From: an uncultured SAR86 cluster bacterium
GTDB taxonomy: Bacteria > Pseudomonadota > Gammaproteobacteria > Magnimaribacterales > D2472
Assembly (NCBI GenBank): GCA_902509555.1
Contig: CABWYS010000010.1
Span: 1-32,688 of the forward strand
Length of the DNA stretch: 32,688 nucleotides
Direction: 5' to 3'
The translations under genes and the position numbers were made by a program. The notes under the pieces were generated by a model. That model saw nothing but the letters and a program-made list of their open reading frames with translations, did not search any database and was not told the DNA's origin. Below are positions 8,773 through 18,076 of the stretch, one piece after another (the stretch's first letter is position 1; every line of letters begins with the position of its first letter).

Positions 8773-10269
8773 ATGTCATATATAAGTGTTCACTGTAGTG
8801 CAGGAAAATTTACTGGTGTAAATGATGATGACATAAATTTTTTTTATGGAATTCCTTTCGCAAAACCCTTAACCAACAAAACGCAGTGGCAGGCACCTGA
8901 AAAAATTGATTCTCAAATATCTTATGATGCAACCAAAAGAGGGCTTAGTGCACCTCAAACAATTTATCGAGATTCTTTTTTAACTGATCCAAACATGCCA
9001 GATGAATCAGTGGACTGTTTGTCGCTTAACATTGCCTCGCAAAATATAAATGGCAATATGCCAGTGATGATTTGGATTCATGGAGGAGCATATATTACCG
9101 GCTCATCTAATTCAGTTATCTATGATCTTGATTCTCTTCCTCGTCATGAAATTGTATTAGTTACAATTAACTATCGCTTAGGACCATTTGGATTCTTAAA
9201 GCTTGATGAGGTCTCAAATGGTAAAATTAAATCTACAGGTAATGAAGGTTTAATGGATCAAAAGTTAGCAATAGAGTGGGTAAAAGAAAACATTGCTGAG
9301 TTTGGAGGGGACCCTGAAAACATCACTATTTTTGGAGAATCTGCTGGAGCTTGGAGTGTTGCATTGCAATCTTCAATAAGCCCAGAAGGAGATTTATTTT
9401 CTAAAGCTATCTGTCAAAGCGGAGGAATGAATGCATATTTTGATAAAGAGAGAGGAAATCAATGGGGTGAATTATTCCTCAAAACCGCAAATGATAATGG
9501 AATAAAAATTAATGATTTGCTATTACTTGATCACAAGCAGATAACCTCACTTGCATCTGCTATAAAACATACGATGATTGCAAGTGGAAAGTGGCTTTCA
9601 CCAGAAATAGGATTTGCACCAATTGCAGATGGTAATTTCTTACCCTTAAATCCCATAAAAAATTTCCAAGATTCACCAATTAAATTAATAGTTGGAACAA
9701 CTGCAGATGAATACAGGCTTTGGTCAGAATTTGAGCCATATTATCTAAATTTAAACAAAGATAGTTTTTATAAAAGATTAAATAAATTATTCATAACAGA
9801 GGCTGTTGATAAAATTGCTGATAATTATTTACCCAAAGGAGAATCAGATGATCAATATAAGCATGCGCTATCAAATATTATGACTGATTGGACATTTGGA
9901 ATTCATGCATTGGAATTATTAGAGCAACATCAAGATAATGCTTATGGATATTTTTTTAATGAGCCCAGTCCAGTCCTAGGTGGTAAATTGGGCGCATATC
10001 ATGCAAGCGAGCTTCCATATGTCTTCGGGTCAGCATCTAAAAAAATTATTCAAGATTTTTGCTCAAAAGAAGCTCAAAAAATTTCAAATTTTTTTCAAGT
10101 TTCCTGGACTCAGTTTGCAAAAACCGGTTCTCCATCTTCAGATTTGATGCGTTGGGATACTTATAATGTTAATGAATCCATTGCGTTTATAAATTCAACT
10201 CCTAAAATAAAATCTATGCCCAACAAAGAAAGGATAAAATTGCTGCATGAATCAAAAAATAATTTATAA
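8773..10269 (+). CDS. Type B carboxylesterase
   Basis: VMIWIHGGAYITGSS oxyanion motif, FGESAGAWSV nucleophile elbow, LGAYHASELPYVFG His motif. ATG at 8773 preferred over the 8728 start in the ORF track. Confidence 0.9.
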   Translation: MSYISVHCSAGKFTGVNDDDINFFYGIPFAKPLTNKTQWQAPEKIDSQISYDATKRGLSAPQTIYRDSFLTDPNMPDESVDCLSLNIASQNINGNMPVMIWIHGGAYITGSSNSVIYDLDSLPRHEIVLVTINYRLGPFGFLKLDEVSNGKIKSTGNEGLMDQKLAIEWVKENIAEFGGDPENITIFGESAGAWSVALQSSISPEGDLFSKAICQSGGMNAYFDKERGNQWGELFLKTANDNGIKINDLLLLDHKQITSLASAIKHTMIASGKWLSPEIGFAPIADGNFLPLNPIKNFQDSPIKLIVGTTADEYRLWSEFEPYYLNLNKDSFYKRLNKLFITEAVDKIADNYLPKGESDDQYKHALSNIMTDWTFGIHALELLEQHQDNAYGYFFNEPSPVLGGKLGAYHASELPYVFGSASKKIIQDFCSKEAQKISNFFQVSWTQFAKTGSPSSDLMRWDTYNVNESIAFINSTPKIKSMPNKERIKLLHESKNNL

Positions 10270-12091
10270 AAATTTTTTAATAACTTCATTATGCCTATTT
10301 ACCTTAGGATCCTGCATGAATCCTATTCAACAAGGAAATATGTTAACAATTACTACTTCATCTGGAGTATCTCAGGGAACGTTAAATAAAAATGTTGTTA
10401 CATGGGAGGACATTCCTTACGCCATTCCTCCTGAAGGAGATCTTCGCTGGAAGGCTCCTAGAGCTTTAATATCTCCTGAATCAAATATTCAACCTCAAGA
10501 TGGCAATGGATGCCTGCAAGAAGCGAGTATTTATGCAGGAATACAGGGTGAGGGAATCGTCGGACAAGAGGATTGCTTGTACTTAGATATAAAAGCTCCT
10601 GTAAATAATTTAAATCAAAGGCTTCCCGTAATGTTTTGGATACACGGTGGCGGCAATACATCTGGAGTGAAAGACTACTATGATTTTTCAGAGCTCATTC
10701 GCGAACATGAGGTTCTCGTTGTAACAATTAATTATCGTTTAGGTCCCATGGGTTGGTTCACTCATCCTGCTATACAGGGACTACAAAATGGAATTGATAA
10801 AACTTCTAATTTTGGAACCCTCGATATTATGGAGGCGCTTAAATGGGTGCGAACTAACATACAAAATTTTGGTGGAGATCCAAACAACATCACAATCTTT
10901 GGAGAGTCAGCCGGAGGAAATAATGTACTGTCTTTGCTTGCTTCTCCTATGGGAAATGGGCTCTTTCACAAGGCAATCTCTCAATCAGGCTATACAACTA
11001 GTTTTACACAGGAAGAGGCAATTGGCACAAACCAAAAAGGCACAACAGTAAATCGATTGGGTTCTGATCCAGTGCTTTCCAGTTACGACTTATCTGGATA
11101 TGGAAGTATAAAAAATCTTTTTAACAATGATCCCAAGAAATACGCAGAAGAATATCAGCGTTATTTGAGATCCATTGATGGAAAAGCTCTTTTAGGGATC
11201 TATGAAAAACTTTCAAAAGATACTTATGATCGATTGCCGCTTCTAACTAGAGATGGAATAGTAACTCATATTGATGGAGTGAGTGCTGGGTTAGCCGCTT
11301 CTGTAGAGAAAAATAATATTCCAGTTATAGCAGGATCAAATAAAGACGAGCTCTCTCTCTGGTTAGGATCAAATAGATATTTTGTAAATGCATCTTATCC
11401 ATTAACAAAACTTGTACCTATTCCTAAGATTGAATTTAAAAGAGAGGATTTATACAAACTTTGGGTTAATACTCGTTCTCTGGGCTGGAAGTTAAGGGGT
11501 GTTGATGAGCCATTAATGGAGCTAGAAAAAGCTGGTTATAATTCTTTATATGCATATAGATTTGATTGGGATGATCAATCTTCTTCATACTTTGCAGATT
11601 TTCCTAATTTAATTGGGGCGGCTCATGGGTTTGAGATTTCTTTTATTACTGGTGACTTTAAATTTGGTCCCATTGGGCGATTTGTTTATCCCAAGGGTGA
11701 ATTAAGAGATCAAATGCAAGAAACCATGATGCAAGCTTGGGCATCATTTGCAAAAACTGGCATTCCAAACACTGGTAAAAGCCAGGAATGGAAAAAATTT
11801 CATTCTAAGGATAGAGGCTTTATGAAACTAGATTCTGATAAAAATTTATCTCTAGACAGAGAGATGTTGTCTCTGGAATTTATAACTGAAAATGTCCGAC
11901 TTTCACCAGTGGGAACATTATTAGAAAAATGTTTATTAGTTCAAGAAACGTTTTTTAATATTGGAGATTACCTAGAGGATGAATTTATGAAATGGGATGA
12001 GGGTGCTTGTAAACAATTTGATATGGATTTCGAACGTAAAAAAATTGAATCTGATTTAATTAAAGAATACGGTTCAGCGACTGTTTACTAA
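10247..12091 (+). CDS. Type B carboxylesterase, predicted lipoprotein
   Basis: N-terminus MNQKIIYKNFLITSLCLFTLGSC (lipobox LGSC); VMFWIHGGGNTSG; FGESAGGNNV. Overlaps the upstream esterase by 23 bp in another frame. Confidence 0.9.
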   Translation: MNQKIIYKNFLITSLCLFTLGSCMNPIQQGNMLTITTSSGVSQGTLNKNVVTWEDIPYAIPPEGDLRWKAPRALISPESNIQPQDGNGCLQEASIYAGIQGEGIVGQEDCLYLDIKAPVNNLNQRLPVMFWIHGGGNTSGVKDYYDFSELIREHEVLVVTINYRLGPMGWFTHPAIQGLQNGIDKTSNFGTLDIMEALKWVRTNIQNFGGDPNNITIFGESAGGNNVLSLLASPMGNGLFHKAISQSGYTTSFTQEEAIGTNQKGTTVNRLGSDPVLSSYDLSGYGSIKNLFNNDPKKYAEEYQRYLRSIDGKALLGIYEKLSKDTYDRLPLLTRDGIVTHIDGVSAGLAASVEKNNIPVIAGSNKDELSLWLGSNRYFVNASYPLTKLVPIPKIEFKREDLYKLWVNTRSLGWKLRGVDEPLMELEKAGYNSLYAYRFDWDDQSSSYFADFPNLIGAAHGFEISFITGDFKFGPIGRFVYPKGELRDQMQETMMQAWASFAKTGIPNTGKSQEWKKFHSKDRGFMKLDSDKNLSLDREMLSLEFITENVRLSPVGTLLEKCLLVQETFFNIGDYLEDEFMKWDEGACKQFDMDFERKKIESDLIKEYGSATVY

Positions 12092-14250
12092 TGATCCCAA
12101 TTCAAAAGAAGTTTCTTTTTTTATTCATTGCAATAATTTTCTTATCTAGTTGTGGATCTGACGTTGATCCCGGAACAATTGAAGGACCTCCTCGCTCTTC
12201 AGAGGCAATTTTTAAACAAGATTTAAAGTTTTTTCAGACAAAAGAAAAATTATTAGTAGATGACTCGGGTGATAAATCTCAAATTCTTTTTGGAGATTTG
12301 CATGTCCATACAACGTATTCTATTGATGCTTTTACACTTGAGTTGCCAATGATGGGCCTTCAAGGCGCTCATGATAGCTCTATGGCCTGCGATTTTGCTA
12401 GGTATTGTGCAAATTTAGATTTTTTTAGTTTCAATGATCATGCTGAAGGCTTAACTCCAGATCATTGGCGTGAGCAAAAAAAGATTATCCAACAATGCAA
12501 TATTTCAAACAGCGACCCAGCAACCAATGATTTGGTGGTATTTCCTGGTTGGGAGTGGACTCAAATTGGCACTACTAAAGAAAATCATTGGGGTCATAGA
12601 AATGTAATCTTTAAAGACATTCAAAATCTTCCTGCTAGGCCAATTGGCGCCAGAACTCCAGATTCAGGATTAGGAGTTTTTGACACAACTGAGCAAGCTG
12701 TAGGCGCAAGATGGCTAGATGTATTTAATTTTAAGCGCTACTCAGATTTAAAATGGCTTCTAAACGAGGTAAGAAACTTACCTTATTGTGAGGACGATGT
12801 TGCTTCTCCAGATCTTCCACTTGATTGTTATGAATATGCAAAAACTCCGAGAGACCTATTTTCTAAGTTAGATGAATGGAATCTAGACAGCATTGTAATC
12901 CCTCACGGTCAATCATGGGGTTTCCATGTCCCATTAGGAACTTCTTGGGATAATCGCCTTAATTCTGAAGGCCATGATCCAAGTAAACAAATTCTTTTAG
13001 AAATTATGTCTGGTCATGGCAATAGTGAAGAGTATAGAAACATTGCATCAACAAATTTTCTTCAAGGCAACTCAATGAGTTGTCCTGAGCCAACCGATGA
13101 TTTTCTTCCATGTTGTTGGCAAGCAGGGCAAATGCAGAAGAAACGTTGCGATGGTCTTACAAAAGATGAGTGTGATGCAAGAGTTGAGCTTGCAAAGAAA
13201 TATACCTTAGCAGGTGGACCTTATACAAATATGGTTTTTCCTGAAGCTAAGCCTGAAGAATGGTTAAATTGCGATCAATGCACAGATTGCTTTAAACCAG
13301 CATTTAACTATAGACCAAAACAATCTGCTCAATATGCTTTAGCTATTTCAAATTTTGAAGAGTCTATTAAATCCCCACGAAGATATAATTTTGGATTTAT
13401 AGCCTCAACAGATGATCATACTGCTAGGCCTGGAACTGGCTACAAGCAGTATGATAGAAGAAAGATGACTTTTGCAACCGGTGTTAAATCAAAGATGTGG
13501 GAATATCAGTATAAGGCTGAAGATCCAAATTTTCCTGAAATTCCAAACATTACTCCTGGTGACAGTCAGCCTGACAGCGAGAGAGTTTCTAGTTTTGTAT
13601 ATCCGGGTGGAATATTGGCTGTTCATGCAAAGGGTAGAGGCAAGGATGAAATTTGGACTGCTTTAAAAAATAAAAATGTTTACGGTACTAGTGGACCCAG
13701 AATTTTATTATGGTTTGATTTAATAAACTCTCCTTATGGAAAAGCCCACATGGGTTCTGAAATTACAATGAGTCAGAATCCAAAATTTATTGTCAAGGCC
13801 GCAGGAAGTTTTAAGCAAAACCCTGGATGTTCAAATGAATCCATAGATTCACTTTCTCCTGAAAGGTTGGAATATCTTTGCGCAGGTGAATGCTATAACC
13901 CAACCAACGAAAGAGAGACTATTGAGAAAATAGAAATTATTAAGATTACGCCGCAATTATATGTTGGTGAGGCGGTCAGCCCTCTTATTCAAGACCCATG
14001 GAAAACAATTCCATGCCAAGGAACAGGAGAATGTATAGTTGAGTTTGAGGACGAAAATTTTTCTAGGGATAGTGTTTATTATGTCAGAGCAATACAGAGC
14101 CTTACACCTGCAATCAACGGCTCATCCCTGTCTCAAAGAGACAGTTTTGAGCTTTGCAAGGGAAGTTTTAGAACTGACCTCAAAGATAATTGTTTAAGCA
14201 TGACGAATGAAAGAGCTTGGTCATCGCCAATTTATGTAAATAAACCTTAA
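12091..14250 (+). CDS. DUF3604-domain lipoprotein (PHP-like metallo-hydrolase fold)
   Basis: 719 aa; lipobox LSSC; ILFGDLHVHTTYSIDAF, FFSFNDHAEGLTPDHWREQ, FIASTDDHTARPGTGYKQ. TAATG overlap with the upstream esterase. Confidence 0.88.
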   Translation: MIPIQKKFLFLFIAIIFLSSCGSDVDPGTIEGPPRSSEAIFKQDLKFFQTKEKLLVDDSGDKSQILFGDLHVHTTYSIDAFTLELPMMGLQGAHDSSMACDFARYCANLDFFSFNDHAEGLTPDHWREQKKIIQQCNISNSDPATNDLVVFPGWEWTQIGTTKENHWGHRNVIFKDIQNLPARPIGARTPDSGLGVFDTTEQAVGARWLDVFNFKRYSDLKWLLNEVRNLPYCEDDVASPDLPLDCYEYAKTPRDLFSKLDEWNLDSIVIPHGQSWGFHVPLGTSWDNRLNSEGHDPSKQILLEIMSGHGNSEEYRNIASTNFLQGNSMSCPEPTDDFLPCCWQAGQMQKKRCDGLTKDECDARVELAKKYTLAGGPYTNMVFPEAKPEEWLNCDQCTDCFKPAFNYRPKQSAQYALAISNFEESIKSPRRYNFGFIASTDDHTARPGTGYKQYDRRKMTFATGVKSKMWEYQYKAEDPNFPEIPNITPGDSQPDSERVSSFVYPGGILAVHAKGRGKDEIWTALKNKNVYGTSGPRILLWFDLINSPYGKAHMGSEITMSQNPKFIVKAAGSFKQNPGCSNESIDSLSPERLEYLCAGECYNPTNERETIEKIEIIKITPQLYVGEAVSPLIQDPWKTIPCQGTGECIVEFEDENFSRDSVYYVRAIQSLTPAINGSSLSQRDSFELCKGSFRTDLKDNCLSMTNERAWSSPIYVNKP

Positions 14251-14666
14251 GTAGCCTGCTGCTTTATTTGATTTGCAATTGAACGCTTTACTTGAATAAG
14301 TTCAGCAATTTTGAAATATAAATTTTCTTCGTAGGCATCAACCACTGAATCAGCAGCAACAAGTTCCCACAATACTTTTAGTAGTTCAATTTTTTCTTCA
14401 TTTGAATGCGAGTTATTGATTTTTTTTATTGAAGGGTAAAAAGAAACTGATTCCTCAGTCTCATCAATAATTTTCTTCACAATAGTGCTTGCCTTGATAT
14501 CTTCAGTAGCTAACTTATTAGCTCTTTTTTTAATAAGGTTTAATTCAGAGCTATCAAGAGTGCCATCGCTTATGGCAATCTCAAACATTAGACGCAATGC
14601 AACATCTGCTTCATGTGTGTTAATAAGATCAAGGGATTGCTTTTTTTTAAATAAATTTTTAAGCAT
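14247..14666 (-). CDS. TerB-like (tellurite resistance TerB / DjlA N-terminal-like) family protein
   Basis: ALRLMFEIAISDGTLDSSELNLIKKRANKL and LLKVLWELVAADSVVDAYEENLYFKIAELIQV: the duplicated D-G/S-x-x-D-x-x-E TerB repeats. Confidence 0.75.
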   Translation of the reverse strand: MLKNLFKKKQSLDLINTHEADVALRLMFEIAISDGTLDSSELNLIKKRANKLATEDIKASTIVKKIIDETEESVSFYPSIKKINNSHSNEEKIELLKVLWELVAADSVVDAYEENLYFKIAELIQVKRSIANQIKQQAT

Positions 14667-14670
14667 ATAT

Positions 14671-15246
14671 TTATCCTATTAGTTTAAGTAAGTGCTTTCT
14701 TGGGAATTTTATAAATGTTCCTAATAAAATCAAAGAATCAATATATAAGGATTTTTTTTCGATATAGAGTTTATCAATTTCGGCTAGTTTCATGGGATTG
14801 CTCATATCATATCCTAAAACTTGAGAGAGACCTGTTATTCCTGGCTTAACTTTTAAGACGCCTCTAATATTTCGCTCCTTTGCAAGTTCAGTTTGAGAGA
14901 TAAGCCCTGGTCTTGGGCCAATTAGATTAATATCACCTTTAACTACATTGATAAGTTGAGGAAACTCATCAAGTTTTAATTTACGCAAAATCTTTCCAGA
15001 AACTAGTTGATATCTTTTATCAAGGAGATGAGTTCCAGTATTTGGCGACTCCTTTTTTAAAGTTCTTATTTTGATAATTTTAAATGGTAATTGATCTTTG
15101 CCAAGACGATTTTGAATGAAGAAAATTGGCATCCCATCTTCTATAGTTAACACGATACCTGCAAGAAATAAAAAAGGTGAAATTATTATAAGTCCAACTA
15201 TGCATACAAAATTTCTTAAGAGAATAATAAATTTATTGAGCAACAT
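14671..15246 (-). CDS. Bacterial sugar transferase (undecaprenyl-phosphate phosphosugar transferase, short PglC/WcaJ C-terminal type)
   Basis: PIFFIQNRLGKDQLPFKIIKIRTL, LRKLKLDEFPQLINVVKGDINLIGPRPGL, VKPGITGLSQVLG. Confidence 0.93.
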   Translation of the reverse strand: MLLNKFIILLRNFVCIVGLIIISPFLFLAGIVLTIEDGMPIFFIQNRLGKDQLPFKIIKIRTLKKESPNTGTHLLDKRYQLVSGKILRKLKLDEFPQLINVVKGDINLIGPRPGLISQTELAKERNIRGVLKVKPGITGLSQVLGYDMSNPMKLAEIDKLYIEKKSLYIDSLILLGTFIKFPRKHLLKLIG

Positions 15247-15286
15247 TTTGTAATGTAAAATAAAAACTGTATTTTAAATCATTAAT

Positions 15287-16156
15287 ATGAATATTGCTTT
15301 AACTGGATCTTCTGGATTAATAGGATCACACCTTTTATCTGACTTAAAAAATATGGGTCATAACGTTCTATGTATATCTTCCTCAGAATCATCCCCCGAA
15401 GAAAATATTTTACTTTATGAGGAATTAAATTCAAAAAATATTGACTTTGATGCAGACTTTTTGATTCACCTTGCAACTATAAACTCAAGCTTGGATGAAT
15501 CAGAAATCCCTATAGAAATAGACCTTATTAAAAAAGTAATTAATTTGATGCAAAGCCTTAAGTGTAAAAATCTTATTTTTTTTAGCACCATAAAGGTCTA
15601 TGGCGATAATACTTTTGAGAAAAAAATTATTGATGAAGACTTCCCAAAAAACCCACAGTGTTTTTACGGTGAAGCTAAAGCAAAATGTGAAGAAGTTTTG
15701 ATAAATAACGCTCTTGAAAATAAATTCAATTCTTTAATTCTTAGATTGCCACCAATTTTAATCAATCATCCTCATTCTAATCTAGGTAAATTATTTCAAT
15801 TAGTTGAGAGCGGGTTACCAATCCCATCATTCAGAGTAGGAGATTCAAATCAAAGAAGTTTTTTAAGTTACAATCTTTTAACAAGTTTTTTGGGGGAGGT
15901 TTTATCAAAAAAAGATCTTTTTTCAAGCAATATACTGAATCTTTCTGATAGAGATCCTATTTCTACCAACGGACTTTTACAAAGGTTTGGCAAAAGTATT
16001 AATAAAAAACCTCGAATAATTTATCTACCCAATTTCCTTTTTAAAGCTATGATGAGAGTAAATCACTTACAATTGATCCTATGCAAACTTTTTGGAAATT
16101 TTCATCTGTCTACCTCAAAACTTAGAGATGCCTACAAGCTCCCAAAGTATTATTGA
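15287..16156 (+). CDS. NAD-dependent epimerase/dehydratase family protein (NDP-sugar)
   Basis: MNIALTGSSGLIGSHLLSDL Rossmann motif; FFSTIKVYGDN; YGEAKAKCE (YxxxK). Confidence 0.88.
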   Translation: MNIALTGSSGLIGSHLLSDLKNMGHNVLCISSSESSPEENILLYEELNSKNIDFDADFLIHLATINSSLDESEIPIEIDLIKKVINLMQSLKCKNLIFFSTIKVYGDNTFEKKIIDEDFPKNPQCFYGEAKAKCEEVLINNALENKFNSLILRLPPILINHPHSNLGKLFQLVESGLPIPSFRVGDSNQRSFLSYNLLTSFLGEVLSKKDLFSSNILNLSDRDPISTNGLLQRFGKSINKKPRIIYLPNFLFKAMMRVNHLQLILCKLFGNFHLSTSKLRDAYKLPKYY

Positions 16157-18076
16157 TTGTTGGATATTCAAACTATGAACCTAATTGGAACTAAATTAAA
16201 CTCCCTAGATCGACAATATAAAACTATTTTAGTTCTACTAAATGATTTATTTCTAGCATTTGCATGCTGGATAGTCTTTGGACCTCCAATGGCCACAATT
16301 ATCTCAAATAAGAATCTTAATAATTTAATAGAATTATTACAGTCTCAAATGCTGTCGTTTATTTTTCCTGCGATCTTTCTTTTATCTTATTTATATTTTT
16401 TTGGATACTATAAGTCTCTTATTCGATTTTTTGATTCGAGAGATTCCATTTTCTTGTGTGTATCCGGATCATTAATATTTGGATTCTCATGGGCAGGAAT
16501 CTATATTTTGCAATTTGATCTTATTTCAACTGATTTTCTCTCAATTATCATTCTTCAAGGATTGCTTTTATCAGCGGTTCTTTACGCATTTGTAAATATT
16601 TCTCGTGATGTTGCAAAGTATTTTTTATATCCTTATGAAAAAGACGAAAACGCTAGTCCTGTTGTTATTTTTGGGTCTGGTCAATCCGGCCAAGATTTAT
16701 TAAATACTTTGCAAAATGATTCTACCAAGAATGTTCTTGCAATTTTTGATGAATCATCCATATTTAAAAACTTACAAATAAATAATATTCCAATTATTTC
16801 TAGTTTTAATAAATTAGTTGAATTGAAATCTAAGTACGATAATCTTCAAGTCTTTCTTGCAATTCCTAATATGAAAACAGAACAAAGAAGAAAAATTATT
16901 TCTGATTTAGAGACTATAAAAGTTGCTGTAAGTACTGTTCCCTCTCTGTCTGACTTAATTTCAGACCAAAAAAAATTAACTGACTTACAAGAGCTTTCAA
17001 TTGATGATATTTTGCCTGGAGCTCGAATATCTAATGCGACTGTTCTTAATGCAAATAAAAAAAACTTTTTTGTATCAGGGGCAGGTGGTTCAATTGGCTC
17101 TGAGATTACTCGGCAGTTACTTGCTGGCAATCCAAAGCAGATCATTTTATATGAACTCTCTGAATATAATCTTTTTAAAATTGAAAGAGAGTGCCAAGCT
17201 ATTATTGAAGCTAAGAATCTTGATTGTGATATTGTGCCCATCCTCGGAGATATCAGAGATCAAAATAATTTAAAGTATATTTTTGAACAGTTTAAAATCA
17301 ACCATGTTTATCATGCCGCAGCATACAAACATGTTCCTTTGGTTGAAGATAAAAATAATTTAGCTAAATCTGCAGAAAATAATATCCTTGGTACGTATAA
17401 TCTTGGCAAAGCTGCCATAGATAATGAAGTCCAATCTTTTGTGATGATTTCAACTGATAAAGCTGTTAGACCATCAAATATTATGGGTGCTACAAAAAGA
17501 TTTGCAGAAATCATCATTCAATCATTAAATGAAAAATCGACATTTACAAGATTTAGTATGGTGAGATTTGGTAATGTTATTAATTCCTCTGGTTCAGTTA
17601 TCCCTTTATTCCTTGATCAAATAGCCCAGGGCGGGCCCGTTACTGTTACTGATAAAGAAGTAAAGAGATATTTTATGACTATTCCCGAAGCATCAAGTTT
17701 GGTGCTGCAAGCAGGAGAAATGTCTAAGGGCGGGGAGGTTTTTATTTTAGATATGGGAGAACAGGTTAAGATTTTCGACCTTGCAAAAAAGCTTATTCAT
17801 TTATCAGGAAGAAACTATGTTGATAATAATAATGATGACGGCATACAAATTTTAGAGATCGGTCTTCGACCGGGAGAAAAGATGTATGAGGAGCTTTTAA
17901 TTTCTGGGTCTGAAATGAAAACTAATAATGAGAAAATTTTTAAAGCAAATGAAAAATTTATTCCTCAAGATGAATTGATGCCTGTCCTTAAAGATATTCA
18001 ACAGTGTATTTCTAATTACGATATTGATGGAATTTTAAATATACTTTCTAAAAATGTTGAGGGCTTTAAAAGATGA
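16157..18076 (+). CDS. Membrane nucleoside-diphosphate-sugar 4,6-dehydratase/epimerase (WbpM/FlaA1/CapD family)
   Basis: N-terminal TM segments, then FVSGAGGSIGSEITRQLL, DIRDQNNLKYIFEQFKINHVYHAAAYKHVPLVE, STDKAVRPSNIMGATKRFAE, GNVINSSGSVIPLFLDQIAQGGPVTVTDKEVKRYFMTIPEA. ORF starts with TTG; ATG at 16175 is an alternative. Confidence 0.94.
   Translation: MLDIQTMNLIGTKLNSLDRQYKTILVLLNDLFLAFACWIVFGPPMATIISNKNLNNLIELLQSQMLSFIFPAIFLLSYLYFFGYYKSLIRFFDSRDSIFLCVSGSLIFGFSWAGIYILQFDLISTDFLSIIILQGLLLSAVLYAFVNISRDVAKYFLYPYEKDENASPVVIFGSGQSGQDLLNTLQNDSTKNVLAIFDESSIFKNLQINNIPIISSFNKLVELKSKYDNLQVFLAIPNMKTEQRRKIISDLETIKVAVSTVPSLSDLISDQKKLTDLQELSIDDILPGARISNATVLNANKKNFFVSGAGGSIGSEITRQLLAGNPKQIILYELSEYNLFKIERECQAIIEAKNLDCDIVPILGDIRDQNNLKYIFEQFKINHVYHAAAYKHVPLVEDKNNLAKSAENNILGTYNLGKAAIDNEVQSFVMISTDKAVRPSNIMGATKRFAEIIIQSLNEKSTFTRFSMVRFGNVINSSGSVIPLFLDQIAQGGPVTVTDKEVKRYFMTIPEASSLVLQAGEMSKGGEVFILDMGEQVKIFDLAKKLIHLSGRNYVDNNNDDGIQILEIGLRPGEKMYEELLISGSEMKTNNEKIFKANEKFIPQDELMPVLKDIQQCISNYDIDGILNILSKNVEGFKR

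Noticed and set aside
10788-11051. 87-aa + ORF and other small ORFs nested in the esterases, aceE, guaB and fumC
   Set aside because: Out-of-frame or antisense to genes with clear family motifs; no independent start signals or domains.
14247-14666. Tellurite resistance operon
   Set aside because: Only a TerB-like domain is present; no terA/terC/terD/terZ in the window.
16846-17241. 131-aa minus-strand ORF inside the WbpM-like gene
   Set aside because: Antisense to a well-supported dehydratase with canonical motifs; no recognisable domain; expected by chance in AT-rich coding DNA.
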